Source: Methylophilus sp. TWE2 (GTDB taxonomy: Bacteria > Pseudomonadota > Gammaproteobacteria > Burkholderiales > Methylophilaceae). From it: 64,000 nt of DNA. Position numbers and translations under genes: made by a program. Shown in pieces: positions 47,690-60,355 of the stretch (positions are counted from its first letter, which is position 1; each line of letters opens with the position of its first letter). The stretch covers positions 2,971,839-3,035,838 of the forward strand of contig NZ_CP012020.1 in NCBI RefSeq assembly GCF_001183865.1, written 5' to 3'. A model generated the notes under the pieces. The model was given only the letters and a program-made list of their open reading frames with translations. It made no database searches and was not told the DNA's origin.

Positions 47690-48772
47690 CTAACCTTCTT
47701 CACCTAAACTCGCCAGCAAATCCGCCTGATATTCAGTTGCCAGCGCATTAATCAGCTCATCCATATCGCCTTCGGTAATTGCTTCAATTTTATACAGCGT
47801 CAGGTTGATGCGGTGATCGGTAATGCGGCCTTGCGGGTAGTTGTAGGTGCGGATGCGCTCTGAGCGGTCACCCGAACCAATCAGGTTGCGGCGTTCGGAG
47901 GCGATTTTGCTTTGTTGTTCATCGACTTGCTTGGCTTTGATGCGTGCTGCCAGTACCTGCATGGCTTGTGCTTTGTTGGCGTGCTGGCTGCGGCCATCCT
48001 GACATTCCACCACGATGCCGGTGGGGGCGTGGGTAATCCGCACCGCAGAATCGGTTTTGTTGATGTGCTGACCACCTGCACCAGAGGCGCGGAAGGTGTC
48101 GATACGGATATCGGCCGGGTTGATTTCTACATCACCCACCTCTTCCACTTCTGGCAAAATCGCGACGGTACAGGCTGAAGTGTGGATGCGGCCTTGTGTT
48201 TCAGTATCGGGGACGCGTTGCACACGGTGACCACCGGACTCGAATTTGAGTTTTGAATACGCACCGTAGCCGATGATTTTGGCAATAATTTCTTTGTAGC
48301 CACCGACTTCACCTTCGTTGGCCGAGACCACTTCTACCTTCCAGCCCTGGCGGTCGGCAAAACGCGAATACATGCGGAACAGGTCGCCGGCAAACAAACC
48401 AGATTCATCGCCACCGGTGCCGGCGCGGATTTCGAGGAAAATATTTTTGTCGTCGTTGGGGTCTTTGGGCAGCAAGAGCTTCTGCAACGCGAGTTCAACC
48501 TCTTCAAGACGTCTTTTGCCGTTCTCGATTTCTTCCTGCGCAAACTCCTTCATCTCCGGGTCAGAGAGCATGTTGTGCGCCTCTTTGAGATCGGCCTCGG
48601 TCTGCACATATACATGGTACTGCTCAACAATAGGTGTGATTTCCGTATGTTCCTGCATGATCTTACGGTAGTTGTCCATATTGTCGGTCACGCCTTCGCT
48701 ACTGAGCAGGCGGTTGAGCTCTTCAAGGCGCTCGCTCAGGTTAGCGAGCTTTTGCAACATGCTTGGTTTCAT
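47690..48772 (-). CDS. prfA: Peptide chain release factor 1
   Basis: 360 residues as in E. coli RF1. It has the GGQ motif in [18 protein letters not shown], whose Gln is the PrmC target, and domain 2 with the anticodon-like PxT region [12 protein letters not shown]1 reads UAA and UAG stop codons and triggers peptide release. Downstream of hemA by 51 bp on the same strand, as in E. coli. Confidence 0.97.
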   Translation of the reverse strand: MKPSMLQKLANLSERLEELNRLLSSEGVTDNMDNYRKIMQEHTEITPIVEQYHVYVQTEADLKEAHNMLSDPEMKEFAQEEIENGKRRLEEVELALQKLLLPKDPNDDKNIFLEIRAGTGGDESGLFAGDLFRMYSRFADRQGWKVEVVSANEGEVGGYKEIIAKIIGYGAYSKLKFESGGHRVQRVPDTETQGRIHTSACTVAILPEVEEVGDVEINPADIRIDTFRASGAGGQHINKTDSAVRITHAPTGIVVECQDGRSQHANKAQAMQVLAARIKAKQVDEQQSKIASERRNLIGSGDRSERIRTYNYPQGRITDHRINLTLYKIEAITEGDMDELINALATEYQADLLASLGEEG

Positions 48773-48823
48773 AGTATCCGTTACCTAATATTCAATGATT
48801 GAGCCGGGTGCTCACCTTGAACC

Positions 48824-50083
48824 TTATTCTTTGATTTGAAAGAGTTGTTTTACGAGATGCTCCATATGCGCATGGGCATCGCCGTGGCTATTATTCAGCG
48901 CATGGCTGGGGCCGTGTAAAAATTTATTGGTGAGCGCATTGCTCAAGGCTTCTAATGCTTTTTCCGGCGGCTCACCTTTTTGTAACAGTTTGAGCGCTTT
49001 TTCCAGCTCGGCCTTGCGCACGGCGTCCACCTGGTCGCGCAATGCTTTAATCGTAGGCACGGCTTCGCGTTGCTTGAGCCACTGCATAAAATGTTCAACG
49101 CGCGAATTGACAATCAACTCGGCGTTCACAGCAGCTTCCTGGCGGTTGCCTAAGCCTTCTGATACCACTTGCGCCAAATCGTCTACGGTATACAAAAACA
49201 CATCATCCAGCGCCGAAACTTCAGGCTCGATATCGCGCGGCACGGCGAGGTCAACCATAAACATCGGCCTATGCTTGCGCGCCTTGATCGCACGCTCTAC
49301 CATGCCCAGGCCGACAATCGGCAACTGGCTGGCGGTGCTGGTGATAACGATATCAAATTCGTGAAAGCGTTCGGGCAGATCGTTGAGCAAAATGGCTTGC
49401 ACATTCAGACCCTGGCCGCGGATTTTGTCTGCCAGTTGCTCACCGCGCTCCAGCGTGCGGTTGGCAACCGTGATTTTTTTGGGTTTTTGTGCAGCAAAGT
49501 GGTCGGCGCACAGCTCTATCATTTCACCGGCACCAATGAACAGCACGCTTTGGCTACTTAAGTCACCAAAAATACGCTGTGCCAGTTTGACTGCGGCGGC
49601 GGCCATGGAAATCGAACTGCCACCAATATCGGTGTTGGTACGCACTTCTTTGGCGACTTCGAATGTACGCTGGAACAATTTGTGTAACATGGTGCCCAAC
49701 GTACCGGTGTCCTGTGCAATTTTGACGGATTGCTTGAACTGCCCCAGAATTTGCGCCTCGCCCAGCACCATACTATCCAGCCCGCTAGCGACGCGGAAGG
49801 CGTGCTTGACTGCTTCGTGGCTGCTCAAGGTGTAAGTGTAGGGCAGGAGTTTGTCGGCTTCGAGGCGATGATAAGCCGCTAACCAGTCAATCACGACTTC
49901 TGGCCGGATGGATTGCACATAAATTTCGGTACGGTTGCAGGTGGACAAGATCGCCACCTCTGCCACGTTGTGACGTGCCAGATCTGCCAGCGCATGCGGC
50001 AAAGTTTCGTTGTTAAACGCAACATTCTCGCGGATGGCGATGGGGGCGGTGGTGTGGTTAACACCAATGGTATACAGCTGCAT
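48824..50083 (-). CDS. hemA: Glutamyl-tRNA reductase
   Basis: 419 residues (E. coli 418). The nucleophilic Cys is in [11 protein letters not shown], with GVNHTTAPI at the start and the NADPH-binding loop [16 protein letters not shown]. It makes glutamate-1-semialdehyde, the first committed precursor of heme by the C5 pathway. A later enzyme of the pathway, hemB, is encoded at 56459. Heme supply matters here for the cytochrome c and KatG encoded in the same window. Confidence 0.97.
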   Translation of the reverse strand: MQLYTIGVNHTTAPIAIRENVAFNNETLPHALADLARHNVAEVAILSTCNRTEIYVQSIRPEVVIDWLAAYHRLEADKLLPYTYTLSSHEAVKHAFRVASGLDSMVLGEAQILGQFKQSVKIAQDTGTLGTMLHKLFQRTFEVAKEVRTNTDIGGSSISMAAAAVKLAQRIFGDLSSQSVLFIGAGEMIELCADHFAAQKPKKITVANRTLERGEQLADKIRGQGLNVQAILLNDLPERFHEFDIVITSTASQLPIVGLGMVERAIKARKHRPMFMVDLAVPRDIEPEVSALDDVFLYTVDDLAQVVSEGLGNRQEAAVNAELIVNSRVEHFMQWLKQREAVPTIKALRDQVDAVRKAELEKALKLLQKGEPPEKALEALSNALTNKFLHGPSHALNNSHGDAHAHMEHLVKQLFQIKE

Positions 50084-50309
50084 GGCGCTATTTTACCTGT
50101 GGGACAGGGTCAAAAGATAAACAAATCGGCGCTTGCAAGCAGTTCATGGGCGTTTGGATGGAAATCCATATCTAAAGTGCCGACATTTTCTTATATTCAC
50201 GCGCCACAAGCAAGAATCCTGTTAATTTGACATAAAATGACGTTAAAATATTGGTTTTGCTAAATTTTTATTAGATTCATTCACGGAACTCAAGAGACGG
50301 AACACCAGC

Positions 50310-51017
50310 ATGGACAAAACTTTTCGCATTGCCCCAAGTATTCTTTCTGCCAACTTTGCCAAACTAGGCCAGGAAATCGAAAACGTCATTAAATCTGGCA
50401 CAGACATCGTTCACTTTGACGTCATGGATAACCATTACGTCCCTAACCTGACCATTGGCCCATTGGTCTGTGATGCGATTCGTGATCTGTCACACAATGT
50501 AGGCGCCCTGATTGATGTGCACCTGATGGTCAAACCAGTAGACCGCATCATTCCTGACTTTGCCAAAGCGGGAGCTGACATCATCACATTCCACCCGGAA
50601 GCCTCTGACCACATTGACCGTAGCCTGGCGTTGATTCGTGACAGCGGTTGTAAGTCTGGCCTGGTATTTAACCCAGCCACACCGTTGCATTACCTGGATT
50701 ACGTGATGGATAAAGTGGACATGATTTTACTGATGTCCGTGAACCCAGGCTTTGGTGGCCAAAAATTCATTCCAGCGACCCTGGACAAACTGAAGCAAGC
50801 GCGTGCCCGCATTGATGCCTACTACGAAAAAACCGGCCGTCAAATCTGGCTGGAAGTAGACGGTGGTGTCAACGCCAACAACATCGCAGAGATCGCCAAA
50901 GCCGGGGCTGATACCTTCGTTGCAGGTAGCGCGATTTTTGGCTCACCTAAAGACACCGACCCTAACCGTTACGACACAGTTGTGGCGGCAATGCGTGCGT
51001 CTTTAGCCACTGTTTAA
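50310..51017 (+). CDS. rpe: Ribulose-phosphate 3-epimerase
   Basis: 235 residues, TIM barrel. It starts [18 protein letters not shown] and has the metal-binding [38 protein letters not shown] and [10 protein letters not shown]. It interconverts ribulose-5-phosphate and xylulose-5-phosphate. In obligate methylotrophs this step also regenerates the acceptor of the ribulose monophosphate cycle. It heads the rpe-gph-trp cluster; the gap to gph is filled by an inverted-repeat element. Confidence 0.97.
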   Translation: MDKTFRIAPSILSANFAKLGQEIENVIKSGTDIVHFDVMDNHYVPNLTIGPLVCDAIRDLSHNVGALIDVHLMVKPVDRIIPDFAKAGADIITFHPEASDHIDRSLALIRDSGCKSGLVFNPATPLHYLDYVMDKVDMILLMSVNPGFGGQKFIPATLDKLKQARARIDAYYEKTGRQIWLEVDGGVNANNIAEIAKAGADTFVAGSAIFGSPKDTDPNRYDTVVAAMRASLATV

Positions 51018-51136
51018 AAACAACATAATCCGTCACGATGCTTCGTTGCTGCTTAAAAAATCAGGACTTACCTACTACTTCTAGGCTGCGTCCTGCTTTT
51101 TTGCGCGCGCCTTGCCTCGTTTAGGCTATGTTGTTT
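51018..51136. repeat. Intergenic inverted-repeat element, copy 2
   Basis: AAACAACATA (51018-51027) recurs inverted at 51127-51136. Between them lie TGCTTCGTTGCTGC and GCGCGCGCCTTGCC, resembling TGCTGCGTTGCGC and GTGCGCCTTGCAC of the element at 20762-20906. It starts directly after the rpe stop and ends 16 bp before gph. The tips differ from those of copy 1, so relatedness rests on the inner blocks. Confidence 0.45.
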
Positions 51137-51152
51137 TTTTGAGGTTTAAGTG

Positions 51153-51845
51153 ATGCGGTTTCAAGTCAAAGTCGTGATGTTCGATCTGGACGGCACCCTG
51201 CTTGATACCGCACCGCAAATTGCCGAAGCTGCCAACCGTATGTTGGTGGCTTTGGGCAAGCCGATGTTGCCACAAGCACAAATCGCCACTTATATTGGTG
51301 AAGGCGTGCAAAACCTGATCAAGCGCTGCCTTACCGGGAGTGTGCAGGTGGAGCCAGACGCTGATTTTTTTGCGCAGGCGCAGCCGCTGTATCATGACTT
51401 TTACACCGCCAACGCCACGCAAAGCCAGCCATTCGCAGGGGTTGTCCCTGCCTTGCAGCAGCTGAAGAAACAGGGCTATCACCTGGCGTGCGTGACCAAT
51501 AAACCCGAAAAATTCACCTTGCCTTTGCTACAACAAGCCGGTTTGGCTGATTTTTTTGAGCTCATTATTTCTGGCGACAGTTTGCCAAAAAAGAAACCTG
51601 ACCCCTTGCCGTTGTTGCATATTTGCCAAAAGCTAGGTGCCTTGCCAGCTGAAGCCATGCTCGTTGGCGATTCTGAGACCGACATTCAGGCCGCGCATGC
51701 TGCCGGATGCTTTGTCGTGACCGTGCCTTATGGGTATAATCAGGGTCGCGCAATTGATGCCGCGATGGTGGATGCCACCATACAGCAACTCACAGATGTG
51801 GTGGATTTGCTGGAGTTACCTGCTCTCTTAAAGCAGGGATCATAA
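51153..51845 (+). CDS. gph: Phosphoglycolate phosphatase
   Basis: 230 residues from the ATG at 51153 (MRFQVKVVMFDLDGTLLDT), 8 bases after GAGG; a GTG one codon earlier is possible. HAD motifs: FDLDGTLLDTAP, VTNKPEKFT, KKKPDPLPL and VGDSETDIQAAHAAG. It dephosphorylates 2-phosphoglycolate, for instance from DNA repair. The rpe-gph-trpE order is common in beta- and gammaproteobacteria. Confidence 0.93.
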   Translation: MRFQVKVVMFDLDGTLLDTAPQIAEAANRMLVALGKPMLPQAQIATYIGEGVQNLIKRCLTGSVQVEPDADFFAQAQPLYHDFYTANATQSQPFAGVVPALQQLKKQGYHLACVTNKPEKFTLPLLQQAGLADFFELIISGDSLPKKKPDPLPLLHICQKLGALPAEAMLVGDSETDIQAAHAAGCFVVTVPYGYNQGRAIDAAMVDATIQQLTDVVDLLELPALLKQGS

Positions 51846-51920
51846 AAAAACAGACCTTATTATCATGATGTTTTGTGCTCATCATTCTTCCAGTTGGCCA
51901 GTATTAAGCTGGCGTCGTTC

Positions 51921-51942
51921 GTGGCGGGGCTAGTCCTGCCAC
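51921..51942 (+). promoter_or_regulatory. Hairpin in the gph-trpE gap
   Basis: GTGGCGGG (51921-51928) pairs with CCTGCCAC (51935-51942) around a 6-base loop with one G-T pair, 80 bp before trpE. A smaller GC-rich dyad follows near 51945-51960. There is no T tract and no Trp-rich leader peptide, so an attenuator is not supported. Confidence 0.3.
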
Positions 51943-52023
51943 ACGCGCAGGTGCGCGCCATTTGCACCGAACTGCTGTGATTGTTTGCACGGCACTCTAC
52001 GAATCAAACTGGAAAAAAGCATC

Positions 52024-53541
52024 ATGTTAAGCACATTAAGCAAGACCGAATTCGACGCGCTAGCGGCGCAAGGTTACAACCGTATCCCGCTGGTGCTAGA
52101 AACCTTTGCCGATCTGGATACACCCTTATCACTGTATCTCAAACTGGCCAATAAACCTTATTCCTACCTGCTCGAAAGCGTACAAGGCGGTGAACGTTTT
52201 GGCCGTTATTCGATTATCGGCTTGCCAGCCACCACCCGCATTGTGGTGCGTGACCAGCAATTACAGGTGATTCAGAATCATCAGGTCATAGAATCACATT
52301 CCGATCAAAACCCGCTGGACTTTATCAAGGCGTACCAGGCGCGCTTTAAAACACCGCCTTATGATGGTTTGCCGCGCTTTACCGGCGGCCTGGCCGGTTA
52401 TTTTGGCTACGAGACCATTCAATACATCGAAAAACGTCTCGGCAAACAGAAAAAACCTGACGCGATAGGTGTACCCGATATCCTGCTGATGGTGTCTGAA
52501 GAGATTGCCGTGGTAGATAACCTCTCGGGCAAGCTCTATTTTATTGTGTATGCAGACCCCGCAAAGGCAGATGCCTACGAAACGGCTTGTGCCCGTATGC
52601 ATGATTTATTGGCTAGATTACGCACTCAGGTTGACATTCCTGCCGCATTAGCCACCCATAAAACACAGGCGGTGTCTGAGTTTGGTGAGGATAACTTCAA
52701 AGCAGCTGTCAAAAAAGCACAGCAATATATTTTAGAAGGCGACATCATGCAGGTGGTAATGAGTCAGCGGATGTCCCAAGAGTTTGACGCGTCACCATTG
52801 AGCTTGTACCGCGCCTTGCGTAGTCTCAACCCCTCCCCATATATGTTCTATTACGATATGGATGACCATCATGTGGTCGGCGCCTCGCCAGAGATTCTGG
52901 TGCGCCTGGAAGAGACCACCGTGACTTCACGGCCAATTGCCGGTACGCGTCCACGTGGTAAAAACCGCGACCATGACCTGGCGCTGGAAGCGGAGTTGCT
53001 GGCTGACCCGAAAGAGCGTGCCGAGCACGTGCAACTGATGGATCTGGGCCGCAATGATGTGGGCCGCGTCGCACTGACTGGTACGGTTAAAGTCACTGAC
53101 AATATGACTATTGAGCGCTACTCGCACGTGATGCATATTGTCAGCAACGTTGAAGGTCAGCTCAAGCCAGGCTTGGATGCGATTGATGTGCTCAAAGCGA
53201 CTTTCCCTGCCGGGACTGTGTCTGGAGCGCCTAAAGTACGCGCCATGGAAATTATCGAAGAACTGGAGCCTTCCAAACGTGGCATTTATGCAGGGGCCGT
53301 CGGCTATTTAGGCTTTAATGGCGATATGGATGTGGCGATTGCGATTCGTACCGCCGTGATTAAAGACAAAAAACTCTATGTGCAGGCGGGCGCCGGCATT
53401 GTGGCCGACTCGGTGCCGCAAAGCGAATGGGAAGAAACCCAAAACAAGGCCAAAGCCGTGATCCGCGCCGCGGAACTGGTGCAGGCAGGCTTGGATAGCC
53501 AGGCCGCGAATGTTCAAACCCATGCAGGAAAAGGAGCCTGA
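52024..53541 (+). CDS. trpE: Anthranilate synthase component I
   Basis: 505 residues from the ATG at 52024 ([17 protein letters not shown]); the frame upstream to 51985 is less likely. The tryptophan feedback site motif LLES is in [18 protein letters not shown]. The chorismate-binding domain has [46 protein letters not shown] and [10 protein letters not shown]. With TrpG it converts chorismate and glutamine to anthranilate. trpG follows 1 bp after the stop. Confidence 0.97.
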   Translation: MLSTLSKTEFDALAAQGYNRIPLVLETFADLDTPLSLYLKLANKPYSYLLESVQGGERFGRYSIIGLPATTRIVVRDQQLQVIQNHQVIESHSDQNPLDFIKAYQARFKTPPYDGLPRFTGGLAGYFGYETIQYIEKRLGKQKKPDAIGVPDILLMVSEEIAVVDNLSGKLYFIVYADPAKADAYETACARMHDLLARLRTQVDIPAALATHKTQAVSEFGEDNFKAAVKKAQQYILEGDIMQVVMSQRMSQEFDASPLSLYRALRSLNPSPYMFYYDMDDHHVVGASPEILVRLEETTVTSRPIAGTRPRGKNRDHDLALEAELLADPKERAEHVQLMDLGRNDVGRVALTGTVKVTDNMTIERYSHVMHIVSNVEGQLKPGLDAIDVLKATFPAGTVSGAPKVRAMEIIEELEPSKRGIYAGAVGYLGFNGDMDVAIAIRTAVIKDKKLYVQAGAGIVADSVPQSEWEETQNKAKAVIRAAELVQAGLDSQAANVQTHAGKGA

Positions 53542-53542
53542 T

Positions 53543-54109
53543 ATGTTGTTGATGATTGATAACTACGACTCTTTTACCTATAACCTCGTGCAGTATTTTG
53601 GCGAGCTCGGGCAAGATGTACATGTGCACCGCAATGACGAAATCACGCTAGAGCAGATCAAAGCGATGGCGCCGGAAAAAATCGTGATTTCTCCCGGACC
53701 GTGTACACCCAACGAAGCCGGAATCTCCGTGCCTTTGATTCATGAGTTTGCTGGCAAGATTCCTTTACTCGGGGTGTGTCTGGGTCACCAGAGCATAGGC
53801 CAGGCGTTTGGTGGCAATATCATCAAGGCGAAAACGCTGATGCATGGTAAAACGTCATTGATTCACCATACCAATACCGGCGTGTTCAGAAATCTGCCTA
53901 ACCCTTACACCGCGACGCGGTACCACTCCCTGGTCATCGAGCGTGAAACCATCCCGGATTGTCTGGAGATTACGGCCTGGACTGAAGATGGCGAGATCAT
54001 GGGCGTCAAGCATAAAACACTGGCCGTGGAAGGCGTACAGTTTCACCCCGAGTCTATCTTGACTGAATATGGGCATGAGCTGCTGGACAACTTCCTGAAA
54101 GGCTATTGA
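53543..54109 (+). CDS. trpG: Anthranilate synthase component II, glutamine amidotransferase
   Basis: 188 residues from the ATG at 53543 ([19 protein letters not shown]), with AAGGAGCCTGAT upstream; the longer frame from 53510 is inside trpE. The class I amidotransferase triad is visible: Cys in [16 protein letters not shown], and His-x-Glu in VQFHPESIL. It releases ammonia from glutamine for TrpE, and in some bacteria also serves p-aminobenzoate synthesis. It overlaps trpD by one base (TGATG). Confidence 0.97.
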   Translation: MLLMIDNYDSFTYNLVQYFGELGQDVHVHRNDEITLEQIKAMAPEKIVISPGPCTPNEAGISVPLIHEFAGKIPLLGVCLGHQSIGQAFGGNIIKAKTLMHGKTSLIHHTNTGVFRNLPNPYTATRYHSLVIERETIPDCLEITAWTEDGEIMGVKHKTLAVEGVQFHPESILTEYGHELLDNFLKGY

Positions 54110-55134
54110 TGGCCATCACGCCTAAAATCGCCTTACAGCGCCTGATTGACCATACTGATTTCACGCATGAGGAAATGCTGGAAATCATGCAGCAGATCAT
54201 GAGCGGGGAATTCACGCAGATCCAGATTGCCGGCTTTTTGTCGGCCTTGCGCGTCAAGGGCGAAACCGTCACCGAAATTGCCGCCGCTGCGCAGGTGATG
54301 CGCGAGCTTTCCAGCAAGGTAGAGATCACCGATACCCGCTACCTGATTGATACCTGTGGCACCGGCGGTGCGCCGAACAAGGTATTTAACGTCTCCACCG
54401 CGTCAGCCTTTGTCGCCGCGGGCGCAGGTGCAAAAATCGCCAAGCATGGTGGTCGCGCAGCTTCTTCAAAAAGCGGCTCTGCCGATGTGCTGGAGGCGTT
54501 GGGCGTCAATATCGTGTTAACGCCTGAGCAAGTGGTGCGTTGCGTCAATGAGGCCGGTATCGGTTTTATGTTCGCGCCTAATCACCATGCCGCCATGAAA
54601 TACGCAGCACCCGTGCGCCGCGAACTGGGTGTACGCACCATGTTTAACCTGCTGGGCCCGATGACCAATCCGGCCGGCGCCAAACGCCAGGTGATGGGCG
54701 TGTTTCATCGTGATTTAGTGCCATTGCTGGCGCAAACCTTGCAAACACTCGGTAGCGAACACGTGATGGTGGTGCATAGTGCCGATGAAATGGACGAAAT
54801 TTCGTTTTCTGCGGATACGTATGTGGCAGAACTAAAAGACGGACATATCACTGAATACACCTTGAATCCAACCCAGTTTGGCATGCCTTTGCACGACATC
54901 AACAGCATACGCGTTGAAAGTGCACAGCATTCCAGCGAGATTATCCTGGGTTTGCTCTCTGGCGAAAAAGGCCCAGCAAGAGATATTGTATTGCTGAATG
55001 CCGGTGCTGCGATTTATGTTTCTGGACTGGCAAATGACTTGCCGTCTGGCATTGCACAAGCAGCACAATCGATTGACTCAGGTGCGGCGTTGAATAAATT
55101 GCAGCAACTGAAAGCATTAAGCCAGGCCGCATGA
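54109..55134 (+). CDS. trpD: Anthranilate phosphoribosyltransferase
   Basis: 341 residues from the ATG at 54109 ([17 protein letters not shown]), overlapping the trpG TGA. The phosphoribosyl-diphosphate loop is DTCGTGGAPNKVFNVST, with KHGGRAASSKSGSADVLEALG and the anthranilate/metal motif HSADEMDEIS. It joins anthranilate to the ribose phosphate. The 3' end overlaps the next gene by 4 bp. Confidence 0.97.
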   Translation: MAITPKIALQRLIDHTDFTHEEMLEIMQQIMSGEFTQIQIAGFLSALRVKGETVTEIAAAAQVMRELSSKVEITDTRYLIDTCGTGGAPNKVFNVSTASAFVAAGAGAKIAKHGGRAASSKSGSADVLEALGVNIVLTPEQVVRCVNEAGIGFMFAPNHHAAMKYAAPVRRELGVRTMFNLLGPMTNPAGAKRQVMGVFHRDLVPLLAQTLQTLGSEHVMVVHSADEMDEISFSADTYVAELKDGHITEYTLNPTQFGMPLHDINSIRVESAQHSSEIILGLLSGEKGPARDIVLLNAGAAIYVSGLANDLPSGIAQAAQSIDSGAALNKLQQLKALSQAA

Positions 55135-55608
55135 AGCGCTATGCACTAATTGCGCTGTTTAGTGTGCTGGCCGCCTGCCAGCAAACTCAGCCGCAGGGTG
55201 TAAGCAATCAGCCACAGTCCACTGTAGAAGTGAAATCGCAGGTTCAGGCGCTGAATCTGCAACCACTTTCTTCCGGGTTGGCAAAGGAAGACAATGCGGC
55301 ACTCAAACAGGCCTTTGCGCAAAAGCAGAGTCATTTGTGGCTAGAGGGCAGCGGCATCGTAAAAAAACTGTTGCCAGACGATAACAAGGGCGACCGACAC
55401 CAGCGGTTTCTGGTCAGTGTGTCGCCTGAGCAAACCCTACTGTTTGCACACAATATTGACCTTGCGCCACGCGCAGATTTAAACCTGGGTGACCAGATAG
55501 CATTTAGAGGCGAATATATCTACAACCCCAAGGGCGGCATCATGCACTGGACACATCATGACCCGAATGGAAAACAAGGCGGTTGGATTAAAGTAAACGG
55601 ACAAACTT

Positions 55609-55616
<8 letters not shown>
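55131..55616 (+). CDS. DUF3465-like lipoprotein inside the trp operon
   Basis: 161 residues. A lipoprotein signal ([18 protein letters not shown], lipobox LAAC) places the mature protein on the periplasmic side of a membrane. The C-terminal half (from about 60: [55 protein letters not shown]) fits DUF3465, a small beta-rich domain of unknown function related to OB-like nucleic-acid or sugar binders. It overlaps trpD by 4 bp and trpC by 8 bp, so it is translationally locked between two tryptophan enzymes. A link to tryptophan synthesis is not evident. Confidence 0.75.
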
Positions 55617-57741
<2,125 letters not shown>

Positions 57742-57746
57742 GCTTT

Positions 57747-58292
57747 TTCGCCTTTAGGCGAGTCACTTTCTGTTGCTTGCCCCACAGAAAGTAACCAAAG
57801 AAGAGGGCACCCAGCCATCACGGCCTAACGGCTTCCTTGCGTTGCTCAACAAAGTAAGCGGTCACGAAACTCGCCCTAGCAGCTTGCATACTTCACAAGC
57901 TGCTGCGGAGCTCAGACAGTCGCTCCCTTCTCTCTTACTTTGTTTCCGCTACTCAGCGTGATGGGATGGGACTTTTCTCGCCAAACTCACAGTGTAGAAA
58001 TTGGGATGTTGAAAAACTTAAATTCTGTTATTCAGTTCGCAAATCGTGGCTCTCCTGGATTTTTCGGGCCCCTATCTGCCGCGCCGAGTAGCGCAATCAG
58101 CGTGGGAGGTGTCGGCCAGCGGCTGTTCGAGTTCCGCGGTGGCTTGCGTAGTGTGCAAGCTGCTAGGGCGAGTTTCGCTGGACGCCCTCGCTGACGAGCA
58201 ACGCAGGAAACAAGCGGAAGCTAGGGTGCACTTTCTTTTGGTTACTTTATCTTTGGGCAAGCAAAGAAAAGTCACTCGCCGAGGGGCGAAAG
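57747..58292. repeat. Large palindromic repeat, copy A (about 546 bp)
   Basis: The unit begins TTCGCCTTTAGGCGAGT and ends in the rough complement (ACTCGCCGAGGGGCGAAAG at 58274-58292), with GAAAGTAACCAAA (57787-57799) facing TTTGGTTACTTT-like sequence near 58237-58250, so it is itself an imperfect palindrome. Inner blocks at 57814-57825, 57980-58002 and 58065-58085 recur in inverted orientation and order in copy B. It contains only short ORFs with no recognisable product. It fills most of the 57742-58436 gap. Confidence 0.85.
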
Positions 58293-58323
58293 AGAACATC
58301 ACAGACAACAAAAAACCATCCGC

Positions 58324-58341
58324 GTGGGCATACATGCCCAC
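58324..58341. repeat. Palindrome in the tail following repeat A
   Basis: GTGGGCATACATGCCCAC is an 18-bp near-perfect dyad, part of a tail (about 58315-58370, ending near TTAACGTTAGCC) that recurs in the same orientation after copy B. It may serve as a terminator-like or recombination-associated hairpin. Confidence 0.6.
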
Positions 58342-58436
58342 CCTACCACTTAACGTTAGCCTCGTCTGGATTTCGACCTGCGCCCAAATTGCGTAAGGTA
58401 CTATCCCAGCAAACCGAAAAGAACCACCTACCTTAC

Positions 58437-59210
58437 TCAATCCGCATAATCCACAATCAACGGTGCATGGTCACTAAACCGTTCTGCCTTATACACGCTC
58501 GCCGCCATCACCTTCGCACCCAATGCTGGCGTCGCAAGCTGGTAATCAATCCGCCAACCAACATTCTTAGCCCAAGCCTGACCACGGTTACTCCACCAGG
58601 TGTAACAGTCATCCGTGGTATCCGGATACAAACCACGATAGGTATCCACCCAACCCACTCGCCCCAGCACATCGGTCATCCAGGCACGCTCTTCCGGCAA
58701 AAAACCAGAGTTCTTGCGGTTGCCTTTAAAGTTCTTTAGGTCAATCTCCTGATGCGCGATATTCCAGTCGCCGCAAATCACGACTTCACGACCACAGGCA
58801 ATCAACTGCTCTAGATGCGGCAGAAATTTCGCCATGACCGCAAACTTGAATTGCTGGCGCTCTTCTCCGCTAGAGCCGCTCGGCAGGTATAAAGACACTA
58901 CGCTTAGATTGCCGTACTGACATTCCAGATAGCGCCCCTCAGCGTCGATTTCGGCATGGCCCAGACCAATAATCACCTTGTCTGCGGGCTGCTTACTGTA
59001 AATGCCCACCCCACTGTACCCTTTTTTCTCGGCATAATGAAAATAGCCGTGATAACCAGGCGGCTGCAACATCTCAGGCTGCATATCACCTACCTGAGCT
59101 TTAAGCTCCTGCAAACAGACAATATCGCCGCCACTATTCGCCAGCCAGGGCAAAAAGCCTTTGTTGCAGGCTGACCGTATGCCATTGAGGTTCAAGGTTA
59201 TAATACGCAT
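58437..59210 (-). CDS. xth: Exodeoxyribonuclease III
   Basis: 257 residues (E. coli 268). It starts RIITLNLNGIRSACNKGF, with the metal Glu in CLQELKAQ, GDWNIAHQEIDLKN, WAKNVGWRIDYQLAT and the final SDHAPLIVDYAD, the full set of the AP endonuclease family. It cleaves abasic sites and removes 3' blocking groups in base-excision repair. It is divergent from pyrE (27-bp gap) and lies between the two large repeats. Confidence 0.96.
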   Translation of the reverse strand: MRIITLNLNGIRSACNKGFLPWLANSGGDIVCLQELKAQVGDMQPEMLQPPGYHGYFHYAEKKGYSGVGIYSKQPADKVIIGLGHAEIDAEGRYLECQYGNLSVVSLYLPSGSSGEERQQFKFAVMAKFLPHLEQLIACGREVVICGDWNIAHQEIDLKNFKGNRKNSGFLPEERAWMTDVLGRVGWVDTYRGLYPDTTDDCYTWWSNRGQAWAKNVGWRIDYQLATPALGAKVMAASVYKAERFSDHAPLIVDYAD

Positions 59211-59237
59211 TGTTCAAATTCTTTCTGTTTTTTTAAA

Positions 59238-59885
59238 ATGACTGCCAACACACTCAGCGCCGATTTTATTGCTTTTTCCATCCAGAAACAGGTGTTGCGC
59301 TTTGGTGAGTTTAAAACCAAAGCAGGGCGATTGAGCCCTTACTTTTTTAATGCTGGCCTGTTTGATGATGGTGAAAGCATGCTCAAACTGGGTGAATTCT
59401 ACGCCAACAGCATTCTACAGTCTGGCTTGCAATTCGACATGTTATTTGGCCCTGCTTATAAAGGGATTCCACTGGTGACAGCGATCAGCATCGCCTTTGC
59501 ACGCATAGGGAAAAACTACCCTTATGCCTATAACCGCAAAGAGGCCAAAGACCACGGTGAAGGTGGCACGCTGGTAGGCGCAGCACTCAAAGGCCGCGTA
59601 CTGATTATTGATGATGTGATTTCTGCGGGAACCTCTATCCGCGAGTCGGTCGAATTGATCCGGCAGGCAGGCGCCACTCCTTGCGCAGTCAGTATTGCGC
59701 TGGACCGCCAGGAAAAAGGCTTGGGGGAGTTATCAGCAGTACAAGAAGTGGAACAAACCAACCAGATGCCGGTAGTCAGCATTGCCAAACTGGCTGACCT
59801 GTTTGCCTATTTGCAAGGCAACGAAAAACTGGCGCAATACTTCCCCGCCATTGAAGCCTATCGCGGACAATATTGCGTGGGATAG
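59238..59885 (+). CDS. pyrE: Orotate phosphoribosyltransferase
   Basis: 215 residues (E. coli 213). FGPAYKGIPLVTAI and YAYNRKEAKDHGEGGTLVGA bind orotate, and the phosphoribosyl-diphosphate loop is VLIIDDVISAGTSIRESV. It makes orotidine-5-phosphate in pyrimidine synthesis. It converges with the YidB-like gene (45-bp gap with a shared terminator). Confidence 0.97.
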   Translation: MTANTLSADFIAFSIQKQVLRFGEFKTKAGRLSPYFFNAGLFDDGESMLKLGEFYANSILQSGLQFDMLFGPAYKGIPLVTAISIAFARIGKNYPYAYNRKEAKDHGEGGTLVGAALKGRVLIIDDVISAGTSIRESVELIRQAGATPCAVSIALDRQEKGLGELSAVQEVEQTNQMPVVSIAKLADLFAYLQGNEKLAQYFPAIEAYRGQYCVG

Positions 59886-59904
59886 GACGCGTTAAGCCAA
59901 GCAA

Positions 59905-59930
59905 TAAAAGCGAGCTGATGCTCGCTCTAT
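59905..59930. terminator. Bidirectional terminator between pyrE and yidB-like gene
   Basis: AGCGAGC (59909-59915) and GCTCGCT (59920-59926) form a 7-bp stem with a 4-base loop. T-rich tracts follow on the minus side (CTTTTATT) and more weakly on the plus side (CTATTTATTT). Confidence 0.65.
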
Positions 59931-60320
59931 TTATTTGAGCATGCCCATTAAGCGGGACATGATCAAGGCAGGGTTATTTTCTACAACACCGTTCGGCGTC
60001 AGCTGATTGACCACATCGGGCAAATACTCGGCAATTTTGTCGCTCAGTTCGTCAGTGGTCATATTCAGCTTAGCCGCAATCCCAGCCAGCACAGAACTGC
60101 CTAAAGCGGCACCGATTTGGTCGGCATTGACGTTCATATTGGCGCCTTTACCCACCCAGGAATCCACCTGCTGAGATAAACCGCCATTTTTCAGGGTTTG
60201 TAAAATACCCGGTAAACCACCATATTGCTGAAACAGCTCCATGGCCAGTTTTGCCAGAGGGCCTTTGTCTCCCATGACTTTGTTCATCATGGCACCAGCG
60301 ACGCTATCGAATAATCCCAT
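59931..60320 (-). CDS. YidB-like DUF937 family protein
   Basis: 129 residues. The N-terminal helix MGLFDSVAGAMMNKVMGDKG, the central GGLSQQVDSWVGKGANM and the tail helix DELSDKIAEYLPDVVNQLTPNG are typical of the YidB/DUF937 family, small helical cytoplasmic proteins of unknown function. It has no signal or membrane helix. It lies directly beside copy B of the large repeat. Confidence 0.85.
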   Translation of the reverse strand: MGLFDSVAGAMMNKVMGDKGPLAKLAMELFQQYGGLPGILQTLKNGGLSQQVDSWVGKGANMNVNADQIGAALGSSVLAGIAAKLNMTTDELSDKIAEYLPDVVNQLTPNGVVENNPALIMSRLMGMLK

Positions 60321-60355
60321 TATGGGCTGCTCCTAATTAATTGTTTAAATTTTTG

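Noticed and set aside
51846..52023. trp attenuator upstream of trpE
   Set aside because: Hairpins are present but there is no T tract and no short ORF rich in Trp codons.
57773..58396. Several ORFs of 60-120 codons in repeat copy A
   Set aside because: They run through palindromic repeat DNA, do not persist in the same form in copy B and have no family resemblance.
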